12,798 nt of DNA from assembly GCA_023435925.1 (NCBI GenBank), contig JAEZLF010000235.1, forward strand, positions 1 to 12,798, read 5' to 3'. The notes beneath the pieces were generated by a model that saw nothing but the letters and a program-made list of their open reading frames with translations, was not told the origin of the DNA and did not search any database. The number at the start of each line of letters is the position of its first letter. Position 1 is the first letter of the stretch. Positions 6,289 to 12,798 of the stretch are shown in pieces. This stretch comes from Bacillota bacterium. GTDB lineage: Bacteria; Bacillota; Clostridia; Acetivibrionales; DTU013. A program made the translations under genes and the position numbers.

Positions 6289-7584
6289 ATGAGATTTGAT
6301 TTATTACACCCTTCCGACCAGTTGGTCATGATTATGGAAAGAATTTATGGATACGGGATGACAACGACTTCAGGAGGTAATCTGTCCATCCGGGATGATA
6401 ACGGGGATGTCTGGATTACTCCCGCCGGAGTAGACAAAGGAACGTTGACTGCTAAGGATATCATTCAGATCAAGCCGGACGGAACAATCATCGGAAAGCA
6501 CAGACCCTCAAGCGAACTACCCTTCCATCAGTCCATCTACGCGCAGCGGTCGGATATCCATGCCATTGTACATGCACATCCACCGGCATTGGTGTCCTTC
6601 AGTATTGTCAGAAGAATTCCGGATACGGGAATTATTCCGAACGTGAATATTATTTGCGGAGAGGTCGGTATGGCCGTATATGGTCTGCCGGGCAGTGATG
6701 ATCTTGGAGAAAAGATCGCATCTGTAATATAGCAGGGTATTAATACGGTACTGCTGGAGAATCACGGAACAGTAGCTGTCGGAGAGGATCTGTTCAAGGC
6801 ATTTATGGCATTTGAGACACTGGACTTTTGTGCAAGGCTGGAGATCGATGCAAACAGGATTGGAAAGCTTAGGGTATTGACCCCTAAGCATATTGAAATC
6901 TCCAAAAACAAGCAGCATGTTGAGATGGAAGAATTTATTCCAGGAAGAGTCAGCAGCGAGGAGCGGGCGGCGCGCAAGGAAATGTGCGAATTGATTCACC
7001 GTGCTTATGATCAGCAATTGTTTACCAGTACCCAGGGAACGTTCTCTATGCGGCTCAGCGATGGATCTTTTATTATTACGCCCTATGATGAAGATCGAAA
7101 ATATCTGGATATCAGTGACATTGTCCGAATCGAGGGAGACAAAAAAGAAGCAGGGAAAATGCCAAGCCGCTCTGTTATGCTGCATAAAATGATTTATGAA
7201 AAGCATCCCCATATCAACTCGGTCATTATTGCCCACCCACCCGCAATTATGGCGTTTGCGGTAACCGATGAGAGCTTTGACTCCAGAACGATACCGGAGA
7301 GCTATATATTGCTGCGCAATATTCAAAAGCTACCCTTTGGGTCAAGCTTTATGCAACAGGGTATGGTGGCCGATTTGCTTGTAGAGAGCAATCCTATTGT
7401 CATGGTGGAGAATGACTGTGTCATTGTGACCGGTAATTCACTGCTCAATGCTTTTGACAGACTGGAAGTAGCGGAGTATAGCGCTAAGGCGCTGATTTCA
7501 TCGAAAAGTCTTGGGCCGGTAGTTATGATCGATGACAGCCAGATCAGAGATATCGAGATCGCGTTCAAACTCCCGACAAAATAA
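6289..7584 (+). pseudogene. Tandem-domain class II aldolase/adducin-family gene interrupted by an amber codon
   Basis: GAGGAG (6275-6280) lies 8 nt before the ATG. The reading frame runs to TAA at 7582-7584, 431 codons, broken only by TAG at codon 148 (6730-6732). Domain 1 (about 1-190) has the class II aldolase signature TSGGNLSIRD (27-36), E76 in SSELPFH, H95 and H97 in HAHPP, and after the TAG H159 in ENHG: the zinc ligands and catalytic Glu. Domain 2 (about 225-430) repeats the fold but lacks these residues. Its counterparts read SRSVMLH, IAHPP and ENDCVI, so it is probably non-catalytic. Family members cleave or epimerise phosphorylated sugars such as fuculose- or ribulose-phosphate. The 147-residue product ending at TAG would lack H159. 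An internal ATG at 6805 opens the rest but has no good ribosome binding site. A recent nonsense mutation is most likely; read-through or sequencing error is possible. Confidence 0.8.
6730..6732 (+). other. In-frame TAG inside the aldolase gene
   Basis: Codon 148 reads TAG between SVI and QGINTVLLENHG, in the surface helix just before the strand that carries the third zinc ligand. It is one base from AAG, GAG or CAG (Lys, Glu, Gln), any of which would suit this position. The 283 codons downstream keep the frame and the fold pattern. Confidence 0.85.
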
Positions 7585-7615
7585 AGCACTGCTTTTATTA
7601 CATTACTGAACATAG

Positions 7616-7652
7616 AGAGACGCTATCCCTTGCGGGACAACGCCTCTTTTTT
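7616..7652 (+). terminator. Intrinsic terminator after the aldolase gene
   Basis: AGAGACG (7616-7622) pairs with CGCCTCT (7641-7647) with one mismatch. An inner TCCC/GGGA stem (7626-7629/7634-7637) closes a TTGC loop. Six T residues (7647-7652) follow immediately. It lies 31 nt after the TAA, between convergent genes. On the minus strand no U-run follows, so it mainly serves the plus-strand transcript. Confidence 0.75.
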
Positions 7653-7709
7653 GTGCGCCCGGCATTGGCGTAGTCTATTTTGTTTTTGGGGTATCGTAAT
7701 ACTTGCTGT

Positions 7710-8474
7710 TTACTTTGCCAATTCGATTTTAACGGATGCTCCGGCCAGGTAATCCGACCATGTATCGGGGAAGGGCGCGTCTGTGATTATGGTGCTGATA
7801 TCCGCCAATTTGGCCGTATTGACATATCCCACTTTATCGAATTTCGTATGATCGCACAGGAAAATGACCTGGTTGGAGCATCGGATCATCGTCTTTCGAA
7901 TTTCGGATTCCTGCTCATTGGAGTCCGTCAACTCTCGCTTCGGTGAGAAGCCCTTGCAGGAGAAGAACAGCTTGTTGGCATAATAATTGCTGATGGCATT
8001 TTCCGTTGCCCGTCCAACATAGGACATGCTTTTGTTTCTGAGGATACCGCCTGTGGAAATTAATGTCATATCATTGCAGCTTGAAAGCTCTAGTATGATC
8101 CTTTCCGCATTCGTAATGACGGTAAGGCCTTTCCTATTTTTGATGTGCTTTGCAACATAAAGAGAAGAAGTGCTGGCATCTAGCAATACGACATCTCCGT
8201 CATTTACCATACCTGCAGCATGCTTGCCGATGGCATTTTTCCCTTCGATATTGATACCCTCACGAACATTCAAAGGTGCTTCTGTACTGGTGTCGTCCAA
8301 AAGAACAGCACCACCGTAAGTTCTGGATAAAAGACCCTGATTTTCAAGCTCCTTTAAATCGCGTCGGATGGTCTCTTCCGTCACCCCAAAGGAAGCCGCG
8401 GCTTCCTGGACAAGAATGCTCCTTTTCTCATACAGGATTGACATGATTTTGCTTCTTCTCTCGATACCAAACAC
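7710..8474 (-). CDS. DeoR-family transcriptional repressor
   Basis: Encodes 254 residues from a GTG at 8474, with GGAGGT (8484-8489) 9 nt upstream. The N-terminal winged helix has the DeoR signature: ERRSKIMSILYEKRSI, then helix-turn-helix QEAAASFGVTEETIRRDLKEL (23-43), then LSRTYGGAVL (49-58). Residues about 75-235 form the phosphosugar-sensing domain. Motifs are DGDVVLLDASTSS (92-104), LTVITNA (117-123), a STGG turn (140-143), SCKGFSPKRELTDSN (172-186) and LCDHTKFDK (206-214). Family members are cytosolic repressors released by a phosphorylated sugar intermediate. It is the last gene of an operon with the SDR and PHP genes, 34 nt after the PHP stop. The palindrome at the operon promoter is its likely operator (inference). 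Confidence 0.9.
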   Translation of the reverse strand: MFGIERRSKIMSILYEKRSILVQEAAASFGVTEETIRRDLKELENQGLLSRTYGGAVLLDDTSTEAPLNVREGINIEGKNAIGKHAAGMVNDGDVVLLDASTSSLYVAKHIKNRKGLTVITNAERIILELSSCNDMTLISTGGILRNKSMSYVGRATENAISNYYANKLFFSCKGFSPKRELTDSNEQESEIRKTMIRCSNQVIFLCDHTKFDKVGYVNTAKLADISTIITDAPFPDTWSDYLAGASVKIELAK

Positions 8475-8508
8475 TTGAACATTACCTCCAAATCTGTTTT
8501 TTGCCTGC

Positions 8509-9798
8509 TCAGCCCATGTTCAGACCTATTTCCCTGTATATCCTTATTCTCTGCTCAAGAGAAGGATGCTTACGGACGGTTTCAGGAGAAAACATGCTTG
8601 CGTTAAGATGCTCTGTTGCGGCAAATTCATGGCCTACCAGCGCCCAGGTAGCATCAAAGAGGTTCTGGAATTTTTCATTTCTGAGGGCTATACAAATAAA
8701 GGATTGCCGGGAGGAATTAATGTCCTCACCGCTGATCTGGAAGAAGGAATACTTGTCACACAAAGCTCTTACTTTGTCCAGCTGAGCCATACCGTTTCTG
8801 GAAGGCATATATGTTACTGCTCTAAAGCCCAGATCCTTGAGAACGGCAAAAAGCTCATCGATATAATCATCTTCGAACTTTTGTGCCTTTTTATCACCGG
8901 TCACGGAATCACCTACATCACCCAGATAAGCATAGGCCGAGATTGCACCAATGCTGTCGGACAATTTGATGATTTCTGTGATGTCCGGGCATTCATCGGT
9001 TGCATTGATATAGATATCTGCTACCAACTCGCTTTTCAGCAGACCCAGCAGATCATATTCATAATGCCGGTTTTCGGTATCTGCCAGATATCCCTCCACC
9101 TTTACACCGACTTGAAGCTTTAGCTGATCCCTCAGAAAGTCAATCAGCGGCTGCCCTTTGCCAAACGACTGGATAAGCTTCCGTGTCAGAGCAAACAAAA
9201 TATGCCGCTCGGTGATGCTGCCTCCGATTCTATAGTTGGATAGCGGCACAACATCTTTTTCGAAATCCAGGACAATACCGGATGATTGGATCAGGTCATT
9301 GATCCTGGCTACCATTTTTATGTTACGAATATTTCGGTATTCCGTATAAGGCTTAAAAAACTCCCGTACCTTGCCGATCTGTGTATGCGGTATGCCGTGA
9401 AGCGCCACGTATGCAACGGAGTCCTGGTCCGGATTGTTGATCCGCCTTCCGTTGAGGGGCGTTTTTGACATATCGGCTCTGCATTCAACACCAATGGTGG
9501 TTGCAAGTCCGGCAATTTGTCCCGCTTCAATAAATTCCTCCGCACCTGCGATGGAGTCGTGATCCATGATGCCCGCTGTTGCCAGACCTGCGGCATAAGC
9601 CATCCAAATCGCTTTTGTCGGGGAATAGGGAGAGAAGGAATAGGTGGTGTGGATGTGGTTGTTGACATCCTTGCCCTTTTCCGGTCTCTCCAGTTCTCCG
9701 GAGTCTATTTTATTCATCAACTGTCTGAGACTATCCAACCTGACTTTGACATCGTAATGGTTCAGTTTATCGATCAAATGGTTTATTTCAGTGCTCAT
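8509..9798 (-). CDS. PHP-domain metal-dependent phosphoesterase
   Basis: Encodes 429 residues. The ATG at 9798 is chosen because GGAGG (9806-9810) lies 7 nt upstream; an in-frame TTG at 9816 lies upstream of that site. PHP motifs appear in order: NNHIHTTYSFSPYSP with H48 and H50, IMDHDS with D79, H80 and D81, GVECRADM with E105, HGIPH with H134 and H138, H199 in TERH, and SGEDINSS with E358 and D359. These form the multi-metal phosphoesterase site. Residues 1-44 are a helical extension, and the segment at about 140-290 is an insertion longer than in minimal PHP enzymes of 270-290 residues. PHP enzymes include histidinol phosphatase and nucleoside 3',5'-bisphosphate phosphatases. Placement between an SDR and a DeoR gene suggests a sugar- or polyol-phosphate substrate, but the reaction is unknown. 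The upstream SDR stop lies 29 nt away. Confidence 0.85.
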   Translation of the reverse strand: MSTEINHLIDKLNHYDVKVRLDSLRQLMNKIDSGELERPEKGKDVNNHIHTTYSFSPYSPTKAIWMAYAAGLATAGIMDHDSIAGAEEFIEAGQIAGLATTIGVECRADMSKTPLNGRRINNPDQDSVAYVALHGIPHTQIGKVREFFKPYTEYRNIRNIKMVARINDLIQSSGIVLDFEKDVVPLSNYRIGGSITERHILFALTRKLIQSFGKGQPLIDFLRDQLKLQVGVKVEGYLADTENRHYEYDLLGLLKSELVADIYINATDECPDITEIIKLSDSIGAISAYAYLGDVGDSVTGDKKAQKFEDDYIDELFAVLKDLGFRAVTYMPSRNGMAQLDKVRALCDKYSFFQISGEDINSSRQSFICIALRNEKFQNLFDATWALVGHEFAATEHLNASMFSPETVRKHPSLEQRIRIYREIGLNMG

Positions 9799-9827
9799 GG
9801 TAAAACCTCCAAACAATATTTTAATGA

Positions 9828-10613
9828 TTAGCGCATTTCCTGACCGCCGGTGACGTTGATAGCCTGGCCTGTCATATAGCTGGCTTCATCCGAAGCTAAA
9901 AATACCATTGCATTTGCGATATCTTCATATTCACAGCTTCTTCCCAGAGGTACCTGATTCAGGTATTTCTGCCTGACCTGTTCTTCTGTGATACCTTGAT
10001 TTTTTGCATATTGCTTGAAGAGGCTATTTGGACCTTCGTTCCACAGGGGGGAATTGAGAAGATTACCGGGGCATATGGCATTGACGCGGATACCGAATTC
10101 GGCAAGCTCCAGTGCAAGACTCTGCGTAAAACCAATACCACCGAATTTTGCTGCTGCATAGGCTGAGTTCTTGTAGGATCCCTTCTTGCCGGATTTACTG
10201 TTGATTTGAATAATGTTTCCTTTTTTATTTGGGATCATGACCTTTGCAGCAGCTTTTGCACAGAGGAAGTAGCCGACAAGATTGACATCCATCATCTTTT
10301 TCCACTGGGCTCCGGGAAATTCTGTTACCGGCTTGGCTATTAAAATCGCCGCATTGGATACAAGAAGATCCAGTTTTCCGTATTTTGCCACTGTTGCTAC
10401 GATCATCGCTTCAACTTGCTCTTCATCACTGACATCGACTTTGACTGCAATGGCATCTGTTAAGCCGGCGGCCACTTTCTGTGCGGATTCCAGATTCAGA
10501 TCTGCGACAACGACCTTGCAGCCTTCCTTATCCAATCTATGAGCGAGTGCTTCTCCAAGTCCCTGAGCACCTCCGGTAATAATTGCCACCTGATCCTTTA
10601 ATCGTTGATTCAT
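9828..10613 (-). CDS. srlD: SDR dehydrogenase resembling sorbitol-6-phosphate 2-dehydrogenase
   Basis: Encodes 261 residues; AGGAGGA (10621-10627) lies 7 nt before the ATG. It is a classical short-chain dehydrogenase. The cofactor loop is TGGAQGLG (13-20), D38 at the end of strand 2 favours NAD(H), and SNAAI (86-90) and N111 are conserved. The catalytic S139, Y152 and K156 lie in INSKSGKKGS and YAAAKFGG. From memory it shares with E. coli SrlD the stretches VNLVGYFLCA, IIQINSKSGK, AAKFGG and TGQAINVTGGQ. That enzyme oxidises sorbitol 6-phosphate to fructose 6-phosphate in the cytosol. It is the first gene of an operon with the PHP and DeoR genes. No sorbitol PTS genes are visible, so the substrate could be another polyol or sugar phosphate; the symbol is a best analogy. 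Confidence 0.75.
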   Translation of the reverse strand: MNQRLKDQVAIITGGAQGLGEALAHRLDKEGCKVVVADLNLESAQKVAAGLTDAIAVKVDVSDEEQVEAMIVATVAKYGKLDLLVSNAAILIAKPVTEFPGAQWKKMMDVNLVGYFLCAKAAAKVMIPNKKGNIIQINSKSGKKGSYKNSAYAAAKFGGIGFTQSLALELAEFGIRVNAICPGNLLNSPLWNEGPNSLFKQYAKNQGITEEQVRQKYLNQVPLGRSCEYEDIANAMVFLASDEASYMTGQAINVTGGQEMR

Positions 10614-10676
10614 TTGGTATTCCTCCTGATTTACATTGTAGTATTGTCCATTTTTATTTCACTTGTGTGTTCTTCT

Positions 10677-10704
10677 GATAAGCGGGTAAAGAGGCCTGCT
10701 TATC
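10677..10704 (-). other. Hairpin in the 5' leader of the SDR operon
   Basis: GATAAGC (10677-10683) and GCTTATC (10698-10704) pair perfectly, with two further G-C pairs after one mismatch. The hairpin lies in the predicted leader of about 135 nt before the SDR ATG. No U-run follows on the minus strand, so it is not a clear attenuator; it may affect stability. Confidence 0.35.
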
Positions 10705-10746
10705 TGATATGGGTATATTTTTCTTCTTAAGCAGCTGTCATTTGTA

Positions 10747-10774
10747 CCAACATTTATTATACTATAAATGTTGG
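10747..10774. promoter_or_regulatory. Perfect inverted-repeat operator at the SDR-PHP-DeoR promoter
   Basis: CCAACATTTAT (10747-10757) and ATAAATGTTGG (10764-10774) are perfect inverted repeats of 11 bp around a 6-bp spacer. The site covers the -10 element and part of the spacer of the operon promoter, where a bound repressor would block polymerase. The operon encodes a DeoR regulator, the simplest candidate. I saw no second copy near the other genes in the window. Confidence 0.65.
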
Positions 10775-10784
10775 ATTGTGTCCA
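10756..10784 (-). promoter_or_regulatory. Sigma-70 promoter of the SDR-PHP-DeoR operon
   Basis: On the minus strand TGGACA (10784-10779), a 17-nt spacer and a perfect TATAAT (10761-10756) predict a start near 10749. Another TATAAT (10791-10786) lies just upstream but has only a poor -35. The region 10785-10951 beyond it is AT-rich and shows no gene. Confidence 0.7.
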
Positions 10785-10951
10785 CATTATACAATGATTA
10801 TTTTGTATTATGTTGATTTTGGTTTTTTTATATGCTATTATTAAATATGAAACAAAGCACACAATAATATACGTTGAAATACGATAATATTCCAGAATTT
10901 TTATAAAAAAAGTCCAGCGGTAAGATGTCAATAGGTAAACTGGAAAAAGAT

Positions 10952-10969
10952 CTTTGAAAATTGCATATT
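10952..10969 (+). repeat. Candidate subterminal inverted repeat, 3' end of the IS110 element
   Basis: CTTTGAAAATTGCATATT matches, in inverted orientation, 12582-12600 (CTTTGACAATTTGCATATT on the minus strand). The alignment has 17 of 19 positions with one gap and one mismatch. The pair brackets the transposase gene. Subterminal repeats are known for the IS1111 branch of IS110. Confidence 0.5.
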
Positions 10970-11008
10970 GTTTAAGCTGTTTTGGCGCAAAAAGAGAAAC
11001 CCAAACAA

Positions 11009-11047
11009 GCCCTGCCATTTTGGCTGGAAAAACAGGGCGTGCCAGCC
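11009..11047. other. Competing hairpins in the 3' non-coding end of the IS110 element
   Basis: GCCCTG (11009-11014) pairs with CAGGGC (11033-11038), while GGCTGG (11022-11027) pairs with CCAGCC (11042-11047). The two stems overlap and exclude each other. They could belong to the element's recombination end or to a structured 3' RNA. Confidence 0.4.
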
Positions 11048-11070
11048 CAAAGGAACTGCTATTCCTTTGG
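11047..11070 (-). other. Perfect 9-bp hairpin spanning the transposase stop codon
   Basis: CCAAAGGAA (11047-11055) and TTCCTTTGG (11062-11070) pair perfectly around a six-base loop that contains the TAG stop (11061-11059). No U-run follows, so it is not an obvious terminator. It may limit read-through or be part of the element's 3' structure. Confidence 0.5.
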
Positions 11071-12288
11071 CGGTATGTATAGCCGGTTGTCATGCAGCAG
11101 TGCATAGACCAACCGAACTAATTTCCTGGCAGTCAGTGCGAGTGCTCTTTTATGCGGCGTCTTTGGCGTTTCACTGTATTTGAGATCATAGAAGCGTCTG
11201 AACTCGGGGTCGTGCACACGCACCTTGTTCGCAGCCTCCATGAGGTAGTATCTCAAATACCGGTTTCCCGAAGATATAAGATGAGTATTGTCGGCGGTAT
11301 ATTTGCCGGATTGATATTTACTCCAGCAAATGCCGGCAAACTTGGCCAAAGCAGCCTGATTCTTAAAACGGTTGATATCGCCGATCTCGGCAATGATACC
11401 TGCTGCATAGACCGGACCGATACCTTTGACTGAGGTCAGAGTATTAGGTACAACCTTCATCTGCTCCTCAATCGCTTTATCAAACAGTTTCAACTGGTCT
11501 TTCAAAGCACGAATGGCTACAAGAGAAATGGCCAGGACCTGGTTGATAGAGTCGTTGACGGTTTTGGGTAAGCGGTACGAACTGCGTGCAGCCTTTTGTA
11601 TGAGCTTGGCGGTATCATCCGGGACATCAAACTTACCCTTGCCTTTCTCGTTGACAAAAGCGGAGAGCTCCTCGATGGACATATAAGCGATTTCATCAAC
11701 AGACAGGAATTCCTCAATAATGGCAAGGGCAGTAGCCCCGAACTTGTCCGAGAAAACCTTCTCCTGGGTAAGAGAAGAGAACTTCAGGAACAAGTGTGTG
11801 AGAAAGTGGTTTTTCTCCCTTGTAAGGTTTCGGGCAGCATAATAGCGTGCCCGGGTAAGCTTTTTCAGAGCGGTAACCTTGTCGTCCATGTAAACCTCCT
11901 GGCTAATGCGTCCAAAACGCAAGTTTTCGGCGATAATCCAGGCGTCAACATCATCTGTCTTGGGCAGATCGAGGTAAGCTTTCTTGAAAGCGTTGACCTG
12001 CTTGGGATTCAGCACATGAATGCTGGGCTTGAAGGAACTGATACCGGCGTCTTGTTTCAAGAAATGAACAAGAGGTTCGCCGTAGACAGAGGTAGCTTCA
12101 AGGCCTATCACAAGGGAGTCGAAGCGATTCAAGGTCATGGCGCTTGTAATTTTGGAAGAAAGAGTTTGAGCGCCAGGCTGGTTATTGGAAACAGTAAACT
12201 TTGAAAGGCTATTGCCTGAAGAATCCAACAACCTGATCTTGTTATCGCAGGAACTGACATCGATGCCTACCAGCAATGAATTTGGCAT
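11059..12288 (-). CDS. IS110-family DEDD transposase (bridge-RNA-type recombinase)
   Basis: Encodes 409 residues. The ATG at 12288 has a near-ideal GGAGGTGA (12294-12301), so the 84-residue extension to 12540 is rejected. The RuvC-like DEDD domain has D10 in VGIDVSS, E64 in GLEATS, and D112 and D115 in KTDDVDAWIIAE. A helical region follows. The C-terminal transposase_20 domain (about 280-360) starts at TSVKGIGPVYAAGIIAEIG and includes KFAGICWSKYQSG and SSGNRYLRYYL. S327 in YQSG is the likely catalytic serine by comparison with characterised members. The family performs RNA-guided, site-specific recombination through a circular intermediate using a bridge RNA from the element's non-coding end. 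All motifs are intact and no frameshift is seen, so the enzyme may be active. Confidence 0.93.
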   Translation of the reverse strand: MPNSLLVGIDVSSCDNKIRLLDSSGNSLSKFTVSNNQPGAQTLSSKITSAMTLNRFDSLVIGLEATSVYGEPLVHFLKQDAGISSFKPSIHVLNPKQVNAFKKAYLDLPKTDDVDAWIIAENLRFGRISQEVYMDDKVTALKKLTRARYYAARNLTREKNHFLTHLFLKFSSLTQEKVFSDKFGATALAIIEEFLSVDEIAYMSIEELSAFVNEKGKGKFDVPDDTAKLIQKAARSSYRLPKTVNDSINQVLAISLVAIRALKDQLKLFDKAIEEQMKVVPNTLTSVKGIGPVYAAGIIAEIGDINRFKNQAALAKFAGICWSKYQSGKYTADNTHLISSGNRYLRYYLMEAANKVRVHDPEFRRFYDLKYSETPKTPHKRALALTARKLVRLVYALLHDNRLYIPPKE

Positions 12289-12600
12289 TAGAATCACCTC
12301 CTTCCGTGATCGGATATGAGGCACATTAACCTTAACAAATGCCCGTGGATCCTGACACATCGACGCCCTCGCAATTAGAATCCGCTTCGTGAGTAACCTA
12401 TGCACGACACCCGCCTGCCAAAGGGTGCAGGCTACAGACGAATAAACACCCAGTGGTACGAAGCTGACGCCAGGCCCGGGGAACAGACTTTCTAAGCAGC
12501 AGCACAAGGCTCCGCAAGGAGTGAGCAAAACTGTCCGCAATGGCCTCTAACACCATTGTTGCACAGGCAAATGAAAAGGTAAATATGCAAATTGTCAAAG
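12289..12600 (-). ncRNA. Candidate bridge-RNA region upstream of the transposase
   Basis: This 312-nt leader lacks a convincing gene and contains several hairpins: CAATGG/CCATTG (12538-12543/12553-12558), CTCC-GCAA-GGAG (12510-12521), and GCCTG/CAGGC (12413-12417/12428-12432). A perfect TTGACA (12598-12593) starts it on the minus strand, but the -10 at the right distance (TTCATT) is poor. In the IS110 branch the bridge RNA is encoded in the non-coding end upstream of the transposase, which fits. I could not assign the target- and donor-binding loops by eye. Confidence 0.5.
12582..12600 (-). repeat. Candidate subterminal inverted repeat, 5' end of the IS110 element
   Basis: On the minus strand the sequence reads CTTTGACAATTTGCATATT, the partner of 10952-10969. 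It includes the TTGACA element that could serve as a -35 for the bridge RNA or transposase, possibly after circle formation. Confidence 0.5.
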
Positions 12601-12798
12601 TACGAGGCCGACGAAGGCGGGGCGGCCGCTTACTACTACACAGTAAGCAATCTCTGTAAGAAGGGCTTTGAAGAATGCCTTTGAGAGAGCCTTCGAAGTG
12701 ATCTTTAAGAATATTCCAGTGAGTTTGGGGTCGATACCACGAAGGTTTGTAACTGGAAAATTATTTAATAAAACCTTACAAGAAATATTATACGAGGA
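12601..12798 (+). other. Unassigned right edge with a hairpin and possible leader
   Basis: No gene is recognised. Two plus-strand frames are partly open. One from 12583 to a TGA at 12682 reads YEADEGGAAAYYYTVSNL and looks protein-like over its first half. Another from 12647 stays open to the window end, without a ribosome binding site or clear start. CTTTGAAG/CTTCGAAG (12666-12673/12691-12698) and TTCCAGT/ACTGGAA (12714-12720/12751-12757) can pair. The last bases, ACGAGGA, could be the ribosome binding site of a gene starting just outside. The region may be a leader or a remnant of a gene cut by the insertion sequence. Confidence 0.3.

Larger units (their letters stand above)
10952..12600 (-). 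mobile_element. IS110-family insertion sequence
   Basis: A single DEDD transposase gene of 409 codons lies between about 107 nt of non-coding DNA downstream and about 310 nt upstream. The limits given are the outer edges of a pair of imperfect inverted repeats, giving about 1.65 kb, normal for the family. True IS110 tips lie at or just outside such repeats, and the family often makes no target duplication, so the ends are uncertain by some tens of bases. It lies about 165 bp upstream of the SDR-operon promoter and is transcribed toward it. Confidence 0.75.

Noticed and set aside
6730..6732. TAG as a pyrrolysine codon or a general code change
   Set aside because: TAG is used as a normal stop for the TIM-barrel gene (927-929) and the transposase (11059-11061). 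The class II aldolase family is not known for pyrrolysine, and no pyl genes are in the window.
6517..7326. Long minus-strand open frame opposite the aldolase
   Set aside because: It is the antisense shadow of a clear aldolase domain pair and shows no family motifs or ribosome binding site.
10925..10957. Ten-codon open frame MSIGKLEKDL next to the insertion sequence
   Set aside because: It is too short, has no ribosome binding site, and its stop lies inside the candidate inverted repeat.
12289..12540. 84-residue N-terminal extension of the transposase
   Set aside because: The ATG at 12288 has an ideal ribosome binding site and begins right at the DEDD domain. The upstream translation is Cys/Pro/Leu-rich without family character.
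1..12798. CRISPR array, tRNA or rRNA genes
   Set aside because: No regularly spaced repeats with unique spacers, no cloverleaf and no rRNA-like blocks were seen on either strand.

Overview
The window looks like a low- to mid-G+C anaerobic Firmicute, most likely a clostridium. Evidence is the strong AGGAGG-type ribosome binding sites, the TTG and GTG starts, the protein families, and the large clostridial-type sulfur-transfer fusion. All identifications come from reading the sequence; no database was searched.

Left part (1-4037). The window opens inside the last 40 codons of a Gfo/Idh/MocA-type oxidoreductase, followed by a TIM-barrel protein of unknown substrate. A two-gene sulfur operon then runs on the minus strand. 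It holds an 822-residue fusion (CoA-disulfide-reductase-like flavoprotein, rhodanese, TusA, DsrE-like) and a cysteine-containing ArsR repressor. Its promoter region carries three consecutive perfect palindromes, and the arsR leader carries three tandem copies of a ribosome-binding-site repeat.

Middle (4191-7652). A zinc-ribbon membrane protein with a clear sigma-70 promoter is followed by 462 bases without a gene. Those bases hold at least seven hairpins and look like a structured RNA or a dispersed repeat. Next come an acetyl-esterase-like alpha/beta hydrolase and a tandem-domain class II aldolase broken by one in-frame TAG, closed by an intrinsic terminator.

Right part (7710-10784). A compact minus-strand operon encodes a sorbitol-6-phosphate-dehydrogenase-like SDR, a PHP-domain phosphoesterase and a DeoR repressor. 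Its promoter overlaps a perfect 11-bp inverted repeat, which fits autoregulation by DeoR. The set suggests catabolism of a phosphorylated polyol or sugar.

Right edge (10952-12798). A complete IS110-family element carries one DEDD transposase. It has candidate subterminal inverted repeats and a structured non-coding leader of about 310 nt, where a bridge RNA would be expected. About 200 bases of unassigned sequence follow to the window end.

Points most worth a second look: the multi-hairpin intergenic element, the palindrome array of the sulfur operon, the amber-interrupted aldolase with a metal-site-less second domain, and the candidate bridge RNA.
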